DNA from: Bacteroidales bacterium
GTDB lineage: Bacteria; Bacteroidota; Bacteroidia; Bacteroidales; P3
Assembly (NCBI GenBank): GCA_017613375.1
Contig: JAGADZ010000069.1
Span: 1-37,149, forward strand
Reading direction: 5' to 3'
Length of the DNA: 37,149 bases
Positions within the stretch are counted from its first letter, which is position 1. Each line of letters begins with the position of its first letter. Position numbers and translations under genes: made by a program. Under the pieces are notes generated by a model. The model searched no databases. It had not been told where the DNA came from and was given only the letters and a program-made list of their open reading frames with translations. Positions 17,248 to 26,182 of the stretch are shown here, piece by piece.

Positions 17248-17266
17248 GGTATATGTGCTCTTTGTT

Positions 17267-18604
17267 TTATTCTATTATGTTGTCAGTATTGGATTCTTGT
17301 TCCTCATCGGCAAAAACTTTGCCTTTTAATATGTCGTCATCATCTGACTTGGTGTTCTGTACTTTTGACTCGCTGATTTTTTGTGTATGAGTGCTTTCGA
17401 CAGGGTGTTTTGTTGCTTTGCCATTGTTGTTTTTGGCTTCGCTAAGATTTACGTCAGCGGCGACAGACTGTATTATTCCTATTGCCAAAGCCATGCATAG
17501 ATATGATGATCCTCCGGCACTGATAAGAGGAAGAGTCTGGCCTGTTACAGGCATAGCTCCAACCGAAACGGCCATATGTATAGCTGCCTGAAGGAATATC
17601 AGAGTTCCAAGTCCTGCCACTGTCAGTTGTCCAAAAGTACCTTTACATTTCCAGGCTATCTTTATACATCGGAAATACAGCATTGCATACAATACGAATA
17701 TCAGTATTCCCATAATCATACCTCGCTCTTCTATAATAATAGAGTATATCAGGTCATTGTGAGCCTGCGTCATAAGACGGGCTTGGATAGTTGTACCTAT
17801 TCCGTTACCAAACAGTTTGCCGGATGCCACAGCCATACGTGCCATGTTCTCTTGGCTGACAATGTCGGGATCAGGATGCAGCCAATTGTCTATTCGTGCA
17901 GTCCATGTAGTGGAACGTGCCACGATGCTCTTGTCATTGCCAATCTTGGAACCGACAAATATCACTATCAATCCTGCCGCAATTATTGCCAGCAGTGTCT
18001 TGCGCCAATAAGAAACATTCACAGGTGCGAAACGCATCATGGCGAAGCACGTGACAAAAACAATCACGGCTGTTGACAGGTTCTCCGGGAAAATAAGTAA
18101 AACCACAAACATCATGGTGATGCATATATTCCGGAAAGGTTTCCATTCGGCTATCTCATCCTTGTGTTGAGCCAACAGACGTGCCAGATAGACAACCATA
18201 CATATCTTGGCAAGCTCCGAGGGTTGGAAACTTCCGATAATAGGGATTCTTAGCCATCGACCCATACCACTTCCGGCGTCTACATTCTGACGCCCTAACA
18301 GTAGCACTACAACCAACAGACATATCGATAACACATATCCCCACCATGAGATTTGCGACAATCGGCGGTAATTCATGTTGGCTATGGCGATGACCACAAT
18401 ATATGACAGCGTCACGAAGACCGAATGTTTGAAGAAAGCTCTGAGCGGTGTGGTGTGCGAGTCGCTGATAGCCGAATATCCGATTGAGCTATAAACCCAT
18501 ATCAAGGATATCACCGTCAAGATGACATATATCACCCAGATCGCGGTGTCGCCCTTGAAGGGGCTTAACAGTTTGTGGTTAATATTTGTTTTACCCTTTC
18601 CCAT
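17267..18604 (-). CDS. ftsW: Lipid II polymerase FtsW (SEDS family)
   Basis: 445 residues with about ten membrane helices between residues 20 and 375. FtsW is the glycosyltransferase that polymerises lipid II at the septum with its PBP partner (ftsI in this cluster). SEDS hallmarks are WLRIPIIGSFQPSELAKI in the first half and GMIMGILIFVLYA plus PVTGQTLPLISAGGSSYL in the second. A cytoplasmic tail of about 60 polar residues follows the last helix. The start ATG is 9 bp after the stop of the murD-like gene, so translation may be coupled to it. Confidence 0.96.
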   Translation of the reverse strand: MGKGKTNINHKLLSPFKGDTAIWVIYVILTVISLIWVYSSIGYSAISDSHTTPLRAFFKHSVFVTLSYIVVIAIANMNYRRLSQISWWGYVLSICLLVVVLLLGRQNVDAGSGMGRWLRIPIIGSFQPSELAKICMVVYLARLLAQHKDEIAEWKPFRNICITMMFVVLLIFPENLSTAVIVFVTCFAMMRFAPVNVSYWRKTLLAIIAAGLIVIFVGSKIGNDKSIVARSTTWTARIDNWLHPDPDIVSQENMARMAVASGKLFGNGIGTTIQARLMTQAHNDLIYSIIIEERGMIMGILIFVLYAMLYFRCIKIAWKCKGTFGQLTVAGLGTLIFLQAAIHMAVSVGAMPVTGQTLPLISAGGSSYLCMALAIGIIQSVAADVNLSEAKNNNGKATKHPVESTHTQKISESKVQNTKSDDDDILKGKVFADEEQESNTDNIIE

Positions 18605-18613
18605 CGGGAATTA

Positions 18614-19159
18614 TTATAAATCGTTTACTTCGTGTTTGAAGACGTCACCCTGTTCTTCATACGATACACCGTTCTCGGATGATGGAGAGAAAAGAATCTT
18701 CACGTTCTCGATGTTGCTGTAGAATGCCTTGTGGACAGCGTCACCGATAGAACTTGCAGACTCAATTCGCGGAACAATATCACCAAAAACAGTCTTGTAG
18801 AGTGTATCGTCGCCGAGGGTGACAATCATCTTTACCTTGTTTTCCACCAGAGATCTGAGTCTGCGGTAGGCTGCAACGGAGTTGGAGCTGTTCGCGGTTG
18901 CGTTGGCAATCCATATCACGTCGCCTTCCATGGTCTCGAGGGCATACCATGTCGACATGGTGCTGCGGGATGCAGCATCGTCTACAAACGAGATGCCTTT
19001 TATACGAGCCACAAACTCTAGCTTGTGCCGCATTTCGTCTATCAGACTGAAACATTCTTTCAGCTGGGTGTTGCGGAGTTTTTTAAGTTTGGAACTGTCG
19101 ATGCCTGCCAGTCCGGTGTGGACTCTTTCACGTCCTTGTGTTGCTAAAGTGTTATACAT
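18614..19159 (-). CDS. Truncated, catalytically degenerate MurD C-terminal domain protein
   Basis: 181 residues; full MurD has about 440. The start aligns, by recall of the family, with the segment linking the central and C-terminal domains (YNTLATQ against the usual NxYNSxAA), and residues 44-181 cover the Mur ligase C domain. Related parts: HKLEFVARIKGISFVDD (45-61), STWYALETM and EEQGDVF near the end. The hallmark SKATN loop after ND is replaced by AASRS, the glycine-rich GGxDKG loop by ANATANSSN, and the SPAxASxDxFxxFExRG segment by a shortened SPSSENGVSYEEQG. The dinucleotide-like N domain and the ATP-binding central domain are absent; only 33 bp separate the gene from mraY. It therefore cannot ligate D-glutamate. 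The frame is clean. It may be a decaying remnant or a retained pseudoenzyme; a functional murD must lie elsewhere. Confidence 0.85.
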   Translation of the reverse strand: MYNTLATQGRERVHTGLAGIDSSKLKKLRNTQLKECFSLIDEMRHKLEFVARIKGISFVDDAASRSTMSTWYALETMEGDVIWIANATANSSNSVAAYRRLRSLVENKVKMIVTLGDDTLYKTVFGDIVPRIESASSIGDAVHKAFYSNIENVKILFSPSSENGVSYEEQGDVFKHEVNDL

Positions 19160-19192
19160 ATTTCGAAGATGTTTTTTTCTTTTTAGTAATTG

Positions 19193-20446
19193 TTATCTCA
19201 GTTTCAGTGTCACGATGCTTATTATTGCAAGCAATATTCCTATGATGTAGAACCGTGTGACGATTTTCTCTTCCTTGATACCTTTCTTCTGGTAGTGGTG
19301 ATGCAGTGGAGCCATTAGGAAGATTCGTCGGCCTTCACCGTATTTTTTACGTGTCCATTTGAAATAGCTTGTCTGCAGTATTACCGAGATGTCCTCAATC
19401 AGGAAAATGCCGCACAAGATTGGAATAAGTAATTCTTTTCTTATCAGAAGTGCGAAAACTGCTATGATGCCGCCAATAGGCAGGGAGCCTGTATCGCCCA
19501 TGAAGATTTCCGCCGGGTGTGTGTTGTACCACAGAAATCCAATGGTAGCTCCTACGAAAGCAGTGATAAACACTGACAACTCTCCAATATTGGGGAGGTA
19601 CATGATATTTAAATAATTTGCAAATATAATATTACCGGATACCCAAGCAAGGATGGCAAGGGTAGAGCCTATAATGGCCGACGTGCCTGTTGCCAGTCCG
19701 TCGATGCCGTCGGTGAGATTGGCGGCATTGGATGTTGCTGTTACGACAAAGATTACTATCAACACATACAACAACCATACCCAGTTCTGAGCCCAGTCTC
19801 CCATCCATGTGATAATCTTAGCATAGTCCAACTCGTTGTTCTTCACAAAGGGAATGGTTGTCTTGGTGGATTTAATTGGGTTTTGCGACATTACGTTTTT
19901 TGCTTTATCGTAATTGCCTTCCACGTTTATGTTGTGTGTGGCCACATAGGACTCCACGGTCGTTTTTTCCTTTATCGTGATGTCGGGATGATACATGATT
20001 AAAAGACCGACGGAAAGTCCCAGGATGACCTGTCCCAGTATTTTGTATTTTCCTGGCATACCTTCCTTGTTGTGGCGGAAAACCTTTATGTAGTCGTCTA
20101 TAAAACCTATCATGCCGAGCCAGACAGTCGTACCGAGCATGATAAGCACGTAGATGTTGTCCAGTTTCGCGAACAATAATGTTGGGATTACTATGGCGGT
20201 AAGTATCAATAGACCTCCCATCGTCGCAGTGCCTTCTTTCTCTTTCTGACCTTCAAGGTTCAAGTCTCTCACGGTCTCTCCAATCTGCTTTCTCTTGAGC
20301 CATTTGATGAATGGTTTGCCAAATATCAGCATTATCACCAGCGAGGTGATTACCGACATAGCGGCACGGAACGAGATATACTGGAAGACACCCGCTCCGG
20401 GAAGGTTTATTGTCTTGTCAAGCCATGTAAATAGATAGTATAACAT
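19193..20446 (-). CDS. mraY: Phospho-MurNAc-pentapeptide transferase MraY
   Basis: 417 residues, about 55 more than E. coli MraY. It transfers phospho-MurNAc-pentapeptide to undecaprenyl phosphate, giving lipid I. Visible are ATMGGLL near the N terminus, the catalytic GFIDDYIKV aspartates, [26 protein letters not shown] and the [11 protein letters not shown] histidine motif. The extra residues form a polar segment at about 175-225 between helices, containing a long Thr/Lys/Asn-rich loop. I recall such an insertion from Bacteroidetes MraY. The gene is 12 bp after murE and 33 bp before the murD-like gene. Confidence 0.97.
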   Translation of the reverse strand: MLYYLFTWLDKTINLPGAGVFQYISFRAAMSVITSLVIMLIFGKPFIKWLKRKQIGETVRDLNLEGQKEKEGTATMGGLLILTAIVIPTLLFAKLDNIYVLIMLGTTVWLGMIGFIDDYIKVFRHNKEGMPGKYKILGQVILGLSVGLLIMYHPDITIKEKTTVESYVATHNINVEGNYDKAKNVMSQNPIKSTKTTIPFVKNNELDYAKIITWMGDWAQNWVWLLYVLIVIFVVTATSNAANLTDGIDGLATGTSAIIGSTLAILAWVSGNIIFANYLNIMYLPNIGELSVFITAFVGATIGFLWYNTHPAEIFMGDTGSLPIGGIIAVFALLIRKELLIPILCGIFLIEDISVILQTSYFKWTRKKYGEGRRIFLMAPLHHHYQKKGIKEEKIVTRFYIIGILLAIISIVTLKLR

Positions 20447-20458
20447 ATTTGTCTTACT

Positions 20459-21928
20459 TTATTTCTTTGTCAGTATTTTGTTTAGTTCTTCTGTGTCGTC
20501 GAAATGATTTCTCACACCGTTGATTTCCTGGTAAGTCTCATGTCCTTTCCCTGCAACGAGGATGATGTCCCCTTCGTGAGCCATCATTGTTGCTGTTTTT
20601 ATTGCCTGTCGTCTGTTGCTAATGCGGACAGTCTTTGATTTCTCTTCTTCGCTAAGGCCTTTTTCCATGGCGTCGAGGATGGCTTCAGGGTCTTCTGTCC
20701 GGGGATTGTCTGATGTCAAAACAAGATGGTCGCAGCCTTCTGCAGCTATATGTGCCATGACAGGACGTTTCAGCGGGTCACGGTCTCCGCCGCAACCTAC
20801 CACCACTATTAGGTTCTGAGCCTTTGTCCGCACTTCGTTGATGGTGGCAATGACGTTTTTCAGTGCGTCTGGGGTATGGGCGTAGTCCACTATTGCTGTG
20901 ATTCCGTTTCCGTGCAGGTATTGGAAACGCCCGGGTGCGGCGTGAAGCTCGCTTATATGTCTTAAAGTGTCTATTTTGTCGTTGCCGCAGAGGATGGAAG
21001 TGGCGGCGATAGCTGTGATGTTGTAGGCGTTGAAACGTCCCGGAAGCGGGGTCCAGAATTCAGTGCCGTTCAGCTCTATTTGCTGTCCGTGGATTGTGCT
21101 TTCAATTACTTTACTTCGGAAGTCGGCCACGGTGGCGAGGCTGTATGTGTGGATACTTGCCTTGCAGTTCTGTACCATGACCATACCGTTCTTGTCGTCG
21201 ATGTTCGTAAGTGCGAATGATGTAGACGGGAGACTGTCGAAGAGGGCTTTCTTTGCAGCGATATAATTGGCCATTGTTTTGTGGTAGTCCAAATGGTCAT
21301 GTGTTATATTGCTGAAAATCGCTCCGTGGAAATGTAGGCCGGCAATACGTTTCTGTACTATTGCATGCGAGCTTACTTCCATGAAACAGTAGTCGCATCC
21401 TCTCTTCACCATTTCACTCATCAGACTGTTGAGCGCTATGGCGTCAGGGGTGGTGTGTGTGGCAGGAATTTCTTCTTCGTCAATACGGTTCACGATAGTG
21501 GACAACAGTCCTGTATGGTGTCCCATGTTACGGAAGAGACGGTGCAGCAATGTTACAGTTGTGGTTTTTCCATTAGTTCCTGTAATACCGATAAGACGCA
21601 GTTTGGATGATGGATTACCGTAGAAATTACTTGCAGCCAAACCGAGTGCTTCGTTGGTGTTGTTCACCTTGATGAAGAGTACGTCAGCGGGCATATCAGA
21701 TGGGAGCTCCTCGCAGATTATGACCTTTGCGCCTTGTTCGATGCATTGGCCTATGTAATTATGGCCATCGACATGCTCTCCACGTTGAGCCACAAATACG
21801 GTACCGTCGACGACTTTGCGAGAGTCGAAGGCTATGTCTCTAACCTCTATCTCGGGCAGTCTGTCTACGGTTTTCCCGTCAATATATGCCTCAAATGCGA
21901 ATCCTTTTATTATAGTTGTTATATTCAT
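20459..21928 (-). CDS. murE: UDP-MurNAc-tripeptide synthetase MurE (meso-diaminopimelate type)
   Basis: 489 residues from the ATG at 21926-21928. An upstream in-frame ATG (22054) would add 42 unrelated residues overlapping ftsI, so I reject it; the chosen start shares one base with the ftsI stop (TAATG), implying coupled translation. MurE adds the third stem residue to UDP-MurNAc-L-Ala-D-Glu. The P-loop GTNGKTTT is at 117-124, THDHLDYH lies in the central domain, and DNPR at 407-410 is the signature for meso-diaminopimelate over lysine. The N-terminal DSRKV segment binds the uridine nucleotide. The gene ends 12 bp before mraY. Confidence 0.96.
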   Translation of the reverse strand: MNITTIIKGFAFEAYIDGKTVDRLPEIEVRDIAFDSRKVVDGTVFVAQRGEHVDGHNYIGQCIEQGAKVIICEELPSDMPADVLFIKVNNTNEALGLAASNFYGNPSSKLRLIGITGTNGKTTTVTLLHRLFRNMGHHTGLLSTIVNRIDEEEIPATHTTPDAIALNSLMSEMVKRGCDYCFMEVSSHAIVQKRIAGLHFHGAIFSNITHDHLDYHKTMANYIAAKKALFDSLPSTSFALTNIDDKNGMVMVQNCKASIHTYSLATVADFRSKVIESTIHGQQIELNGTEFWTPLPGRFNAYNITAIAATSILCGNDKIDTLRHISELHAAPGRFQYLHGNGITAIVDYAHTPDALKNVIATINEVRTKAQNLIVVVGCGGDRDPLKRPVMAHIAAEGCDHLVLTSDNPRTEDPEAILDAMEKGLSEEEKSKTVRISNRRQAIKTATMMAHEGDIILVAGKGHETYQEINGVRNHFDDTEELNKILTKK

Positions 21929-24180
21929 TATATATTGCTTTTCAGATGTAGATGTATTTTCATTCCTTTTGTCAGCGGAGTGCGTGCTTTGGGTTCCTGG
22001 GATGCCACCTTGCCGCATCCGTCGAAGGTGACATCGATTCCCATGCTGCGACATAGAAGCAGAGCGTCTTTTATTGTCATGCCGTAGCAGTTGGGCACCA
22101 TGTTCTGTGGTAAGACGTAATTGATGTAAGCTGCGGGAAGGCCGTTGCTGTCAGAGGGACTCCGGAAGGTGCACCACATTGATTGACGGGTGATGTTGTT
22201 GTTTACCAGACCTAACCGTTTGTGGACCAATCGAACTTCTGCCTGTGGGGCCTTGTAGACGATAGGCAGTCGGTAGATGTTTGTAATATCCTTGTTCCTT
22301 TCGGCAAGATGTTTTATTGTCGGTCGGCAATCCAGGTCTTTGTCCAATGCCACCACACAGTCGGCGATGTCTTGGAACACAGGTGCGGCGTCGCGTCCAA
22401 AACGGTAGATGTCACGTAACATCACAAGACAGGTGTACTTGGGATTGTCGGCAGGGAAGAATCCTACAAAGGTGGCGTTGCTTGTCGCCGACCCCGGTGC
22501 GGTCTCTGCCGTGCCTGTTTTGCCTGCAATGGCATAGGTCTCGTTTTTGATATTGTCACCAGTACCGCCTTCCACAACACCTATCAGAAGGTCACGTATC
22601 GTCAACGCTGTCTCTTCGGTACATATATGTTCGTTGATGACACTTACGGGGAGCTCTTCTATGCGACCGTCTTTGATGATTGCCTTGCAGAACCGAGGCT
22701 TGACCATACGGCCTTTGTTGGCTATTGCATTGTAGAAAGTGGCCATTCTTAATGGCGATACGGAACTCGTGTAGCCATAGCAGAATCTGAGGAAGTCGTT
22801 ATCGTTATTCAGCGGATTGGTGCGGCATTTGTTTTCGGGTCCACGGAGGTCCACCTGCAGTTTCTGGTATGGGAAAATGGAGTTTACTTTAGCGAACAGG
22901 CTATCGCGGCAATCGTTGTAGTAGCGCCATCCCAGTTCGCAGAATGCAACATTGGATGAGACTGCCACGGCTTTCCATAATGGGTATTTGGTATTCGGCA
23001 AACCGTGGTCTTTAACCTCTTTGCTCTTACCGCTGAATTGCTTTACACCGACAGGGAGCAGCATTGATGTGTCGAGAGAGAATCTCGGGTCGTTATACAT
23101 GGCTGTCAGCAGTACGGGCTTGAAGATGGAGCCTGGTTCGTACAGGTCGGAAAGCGGCACGTTCCGGTTTGCAATTTCCTGATATACTCCATTGCTGTCG
23201 CGTACAAGGCTGGAACTGACAAGCACATTGCCAGTCTCCACCTCGATTAGGATGGCACACCCTGCTGTACTGTTGAGATTACGTAGAGTACGCTCGAGGG
23301 AATAGTGAGCGATGTCCTGCAGTCTGGTGTCAATAGTTGAGACTATGTCTGAACCGTCAATAGTGGGATGTTCCGGATCAGTGTCTTTGTCGATTTCGTC
23401 TTTTTCGGAGTCATGAATCAGCGAGCCTTGTGTTACGGGCACCCATGTACCTTTCGTCAATCGGCGGTGCAGCACCAGACCGTCCTGACCGCGGAGGATG
23501 GAGTCGTAGTATCCTTCAAGGCCGCTGTAGCGGTCGTCGACATAAGAATAACGGAAACCAATCACACTTTCAGCAAGGTTCCCATAGGTATGGAAACGCA
23601 TATTGTGGATTACCGAATTGCCGTCGACGTAGCGTACCACTCCGCGTGACCACCCTGGCAGCATACATATCATCTTCCATTCGGTATAAGGCATTGCACG
23701 CTTGATAAGCAGACAGGCACCGGGTTTTTTCTTGTTGCGAAGAGTGAGCAGCTTGTTACGGAAGGAGGTTGTCGAAGAATCAGGGAAAGCTTGATGGAGA
23801 ATGACACATGCCGAATCAAGGTATTTGACGAACGAGGAGTCGGCAATAGGTGAGGTCATGATGGTGTCTCGGGTGTTTTTGTCGATTTTGATATTACCTC
23901 TCTTGTCAAGATCGGGCTTACGGCTGAAGTCCAGGTAAAGATCGCATACAGGCACGGTGGTGGCAAGGACCTTGCCGTCTGACGAATAGATATTGCCGCG
24001 GCGGGCTGGCTCCACCTGTCTGATTTTTGCTCGTTTCTCAGATTTCTCTCTCCAGATATCGCCGTCAATCCACTGCACTTTTATGGTAGACCACAAGATG
24101 GCCACACCTGATACCAAAACAAGTATCAGGTAGAGTAAAATCATTTTCCCGCGTGACGGGTTGTGGTCTTTTTTCGACAT
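21928..24180 (-). CDS. ftsI: Septal penicillin-binding protein FtsI (PBP3/Spo VD type) with C-terminal PASTA-like domain
   Basis: 750 residues. A single membrane helix at about 12-33 anchors a periplasmic class B PBP that crosslinks septal peptidoglycan with FtsW. The dimerisation domain starts at RRGNIYSSDG (60-69). The transpeptidase motifs are complete: SIFK with nucleophile Ser351, SSN at 408-410 and KTGT at 554-557. After the transpeptidase domain, residues 680-750 resemble a PASTA domain (NCYGMTIKDALLLCRSMGIDV). E. coli FtsI lacks that extension, whereas Bacteroidetes and Gram-positive SpoVD-like proteins have it. It starts 2 bp after the ftsL stop and overlaps the murE start by one base. 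Confidence 0.95.
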   Translation of the reverse strand: MSKKDHNPSRGKMILLYLILVLVSGVAILWSTIKVQWIDGDIWREKSEKRAKIRQVEPARRGNIYSSDGKVLATTVPVCDLYLDFSRKPDLDKRGNIKIDKNTRDTIMTSPIADSSFVKYLDSACVILHQAFPDSSTTSFRNKLLTLRNKKKPGACLLIKRAMPYTEWKMICMLPGWSRGVVRYVDGNSVIHNMRFHTYGNLAESVIGFRYSYVDDRYSGLEGYYDSILRGQDGLVLHRRLTKGTWVPVTQGSLIHDSEKDEIDKDTDPEHPTIDGSDIVSTIDTRLQDIAHYSLERTLRNLNSTAGCAILIEVETGNVLVSSSLVRDSNGVYQEIANRNVPLSDLYEPGSIFKPVLLTAMYNDPRFSLDTSMLLPVGVKQFSGKSKEVKDHGLPNTKYPLWKAVAVSSNVAFCELGWRYYNDCRDSLFAKVNSIFPYQKLQVDLRGPENKCRTNPLNNDNDFLRFCYGYTSSVSPLRMATFYNAIANKGRMVKPRFCKAIIKDGRIEELPVSVINEHICTEETALTIRDLLIGVVEGGTGDNIKNETYAIAGKTGTAETAPGSATSNATFVGFFPADNPKYTCLVMLRDIYRFGRDAAPVFQDIADCVVALDKDLDCRPTIKHLAERNKDITNIYRLPIVYKAPQAEVRLVHKRLGLVNNNITRQSMWCTFRSPSDSNGLPAAYINYVLPQNMVPNCYGMTIKDALLLCRSMGIDVTFDGCGKVASQEPKARTPLTKGMKIHLHLKSNI

Positions 24181-24182
24181 GT

Positions 24183-24518
24183 CTATTTATTGTTATTATT
24201 AATTTTCAATTCAAATGGAGGTCCTGCAATCAAGCCTACTCCCAATGTGTCTAATTCTTTGTCGATACGAGAAATACGTATTGATTCTTGATACTGTTTC
24301 TGCATTTGGATACGTTGCTCTCTCAGGAATTCCACTTGTCCTTCAAGAGCATTCTTCTCCTTGCTCAGGGATTCCACACGGTAGCGCATTGCTACGAGCA
24401 CCAGGCAGAACAGAAGAACCAGCAACAGAAGAGGTATCTGTCTCAGTACGACTCGCGATTTCAGCATGTCGCCACCTATCAGGTTTATTAGATTCGATGA
24501 ACTCTTTTTATTCGACAT
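24183..24518 (-). CDS. ftsL: FtsL-like cell division protein (Bacteroidetes type)
   Basis: 111 residues: a cytoplasmic start of about 20 residues, one membrane helix at about 26-44 (IPLLLLVLLFCLVLVAM), then a periplasmic coiled coil (about 48-85, SLSKEKNALEGQVEFLREQ). This is the FtsL architecture: a bitopic protein that joins FtsQ and FtsB to FtsW and FtsI. Primary sequence is poorly conserved, so the call rests on topology and on its place between rsmH and ftsI. It starts 3 bp after the rsmH stop and ends 2 bp before ftsI. Confidence 0.88.
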   Translation of the reverse strand: MSNKKSSSNLINLIGGDMLKSRVVLRQIPLLLLVLLFCLVLVAMRYRVESLSKEKNALEGQVEFLREQRIQMQKQYQESIRISRIDKELDTLGVGLIAGPPFELKINNNNK

Positions 24519-24521
24519 GAC

Positions 24522-25460
24522 TCAAATCTTTTCTGCTACACGCAGTTTCGCACTGCGTGAGCGGTTGTTGTTATTCAGTTCAGCCTCCGAGGGCCGTATT
24601 GCTTTGCGTGCCACAGCCCTGAGTGGCACATTGGGATTTCCGAAGAAGTCTTTCTCGATAATTCCCTCGATATTGCCGCTCTTGATATAATTTTTCACGA
24701 GTCTGTCTTCAAGAGAGTGATATGACATCACGCAAAGTCTTCCTCCGCTGACGAGCATTTCCGTGGCTTGCTCGAGCATCATCTTTAAGGCTTCTAACTC
24801 ACCGTTCACTTCTATGCGAAGAGCTTGGAATATCATGGCGAGGTATTTGTTTTCATAGTTCCTTGGCAGGGTGTGCTCTACGGCATGGCGTAGCTGCATA
24901 GTGGTATTTATGCTCTCTTTGTTGCGCGAGGTGACGATGGCACGTGCCACGCTGCGTGCGTTGGGCAGCTCGCCATAGAGAGTCATCAGCCGTAGCAACT
25001 CTTCCTCTGTAGCGTTGTTGACAATGTCGGCGGCGGTATTCTCCTGACGGCGATCCATTCGCAAATCAAGAGGACCGTCCATACGCGTCGAAAAACCTCG
25101 CTCGGCAGCGTCGAACTGATGCGAAGAGACTCCCAAGTCTGCCAAGACACCATCTACTTTGCGTACTCCTTCCAAACGAAGGAAATTCTTCATGTATTTG
25201 AAATTCTCTCTTATCAGACGGAACCGCGGGTCATCAATGGCATTTGCTGCGGCGTCGGCGTCTTGGTCGAAGGCATAGAGTCTGCCGTCAACGTTCAAGT
25301 GTGACAGGATTTCTCTGGAATGGCCACCGCCGCCAAAGGTTACGTCCACATAAACACCGTCAGGACGGATGTTCAATCCCTCCATGCATTCCTCGAGCAT
25401 CACCGGCAGGTGGTAGGCTGCGGTGTGCTGCGAGCTGCTTTTTTCTGTCTGTTGGTTCAT
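24522..25460 (-). CDS. rsmH: 16S rRNA (cytosine-1402-N4)-methyltransferase RsmH
   Basis: 312 residues, the standard length. RsmH (MraW) methylates N4 of C1402 in 16S rRNA, using S-adenosylmethionine. The substrate-side start HLPVMLEECMEGL is at about 17-29, the SAM-binding loop DVTFGGGGHS at 39-48, and DLGVSSHQFD further on. The C-terminal block SYHSLEDRLVKNYIK and the final RSRSAKLRVAEKI are diagnostic. The gene lies 43 bp after mraZ, as in most bacteria, and 3 bp before ftsL. Confidence 0.97.
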   Translation of the reverse strand: MNQQTEKSSSQHTAAYHLPVMLEECMEGLNIRPDGVYVDVTFGGGGHSREILSHLNVDGRLYAFDQDADAAANAIDDPRFRLIRENFKYMKNFLRLEGVRKVDGVLADLGVSSHQFDAAERGFSTRMDGPLDLRMDRRQENTAADIVNNATEEELLRLMTLYGELPNARSVARAIVTSRNKESINTTMQLRHAVEHTLPRNYENKYLAMIFQALRIEVNGELEALKMMLEQATEMLVSGGRLCVMSYHSLEDRLVKNYIKSGNIEGIIEKDFFGNPNVPLRAVARKAIRPSEAELNNNNRSRSAKLRVAEKI

Positions 25461-25503
25461 GTGCGACTTCCTTTGTTAAAAATCGGAAGACGCCGGCTGC
25501 CTG

Positions 25504-25983
25504 CTATCTGTTTACTTCGGGAGAGGGGGAGTTTTCCTGTGCTTGCTTTCCCAACCGTTGGTCAACCATGGCGGCGTAGTCGGTGCCTTCGTTGTTCATT
25601 CGGCTGTACATGTCGCGATCCCAGATCTCTATGAAGTGACCGGTGGATTGAAGCACAAGTTCTTTGGAGGTTTTCACCCGATCACGCTGTTCGGTGGGAA
25701 TTACCAAACGGTCGTTGGTGTCGAGCTCGATAATGTTACCCTCGCTCAGTTTCCGTAACAGCTTACGGTCGTCAATAGAGTAAGGGTTCAGTTCTTTCTG
25801 GAGTTTTGCTATTTCCGCTTCAAAACTGGCGTATGTCCATAGTTCCAAGCACTCGGCATAGATACTTGGACGGATGACAAAACGGCAATCCTCACTCGTC
25901 AATTGGCGTTTTAACGCAATTGGGAACTTGAATCGACCATTGCTATCAAGCTTACAGTATTCTATACCAAGTAGTAACGACAT
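25504..25983 (-). CDS. mraZ: Transcriptional regulator MraZ
   Basis: 159 residues with two AbrB-like (SpoVT) repeats. The first carries LDSNGRFKFP (about 12-21), the second ELDTNDRLVIP (about 85-95); these are the two DxxxR loops that contact DNA in the ring-shaped oligomer. Known in E. coli: MraZ represses its own cluster by binding TGGGN direct repeats with 5-nt spacers. Here the promoter region holds phased TGGAA boxes (26025-26069), consistent with autoregulation. The C-terminal tail (about 140-159) is polar and variable. It is the first gene of the dcw cluster. Confidence 0.96.
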   Translation of the reverse strand: MSLLLGIEYCKLDSNGRFKFPIALKRQLTSEDCRFVIRPSIYAECLELWTYASFEAEIAKLQKELNPYSIDDRKLLRKLSEGNIIELDTNDRLVIPTEQRDRVKTSKELVLQSTGHFIEIWDRDMYSRMNNEGTDYAAMVDQRLGKQAQENSPSPEVNR

Positions 25984-26000
25984 TTTTACCTAATTTGTTT

Positions 26001-26031
26001 CAAAGTGTAAAAATACAAATAATTTTCCAAA
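26001..26031 (-). promoter_or_regulatory. Probable promoter of the dcw cluster (mraZ)
   Basis: On the minus strand TTTG (26031-26028) is followed after 19 bp by ACACTTTG (26008-26001), close to TAnnTTTG apart from the first two bases. A transcript would start about 12-15 bp before the mraZ ATG. The TTTG box overlaps the first TGGAA box at 26025-26029, so a bound MraZ would block it. Confidence 0.5.
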
Positions 26032-26069
26032 AAAAACCATTATTTTCCATTTGATGTTGAAAACTTCCA
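26025..26069 (-). promoter_or_regulatory. Putative MraZ operator: phased TGGAA boxes
   Basis: Read on the mraZ coding strand, TGGAA occurs at 26069-26065, 26049-26045 and 26029-26025, exactly 20 bp apart, with a related TGGTT at 26039-26035 in the same 10-bp phase. This copies the E. coli arrangement of pentamer plus 5-nt spacer, with TGGAA in place of TGGGN. One more box (26110-26106) is 41 bp further up. Confidence 0.55.
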
Positions 26070-26182
26070 TTTAAATACTTTACAATGCTCTTTTACGACT
26101 CCTTTTTCCAAAAGGTTTCACTGTTTTTGGTATTTTATCTAATACATTGTATTTTAATTTAATATATAGATGATTATTGTGT

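Noticed and set aside
21926..22054. Upstream start for murE adding 42 residues
   Set aside because: The added sequence lies wholly in the ftsI frame region, resembles no MurE N terminus, and the ATG overlapping the ftsI stop gives the normal length.
10399..25983. Absence of ddl and lpxC from the dcw cluster as a novelty
   Set aside because: These genes are, to my knowledge, normally not part of the cluster in Bacteroidetes.
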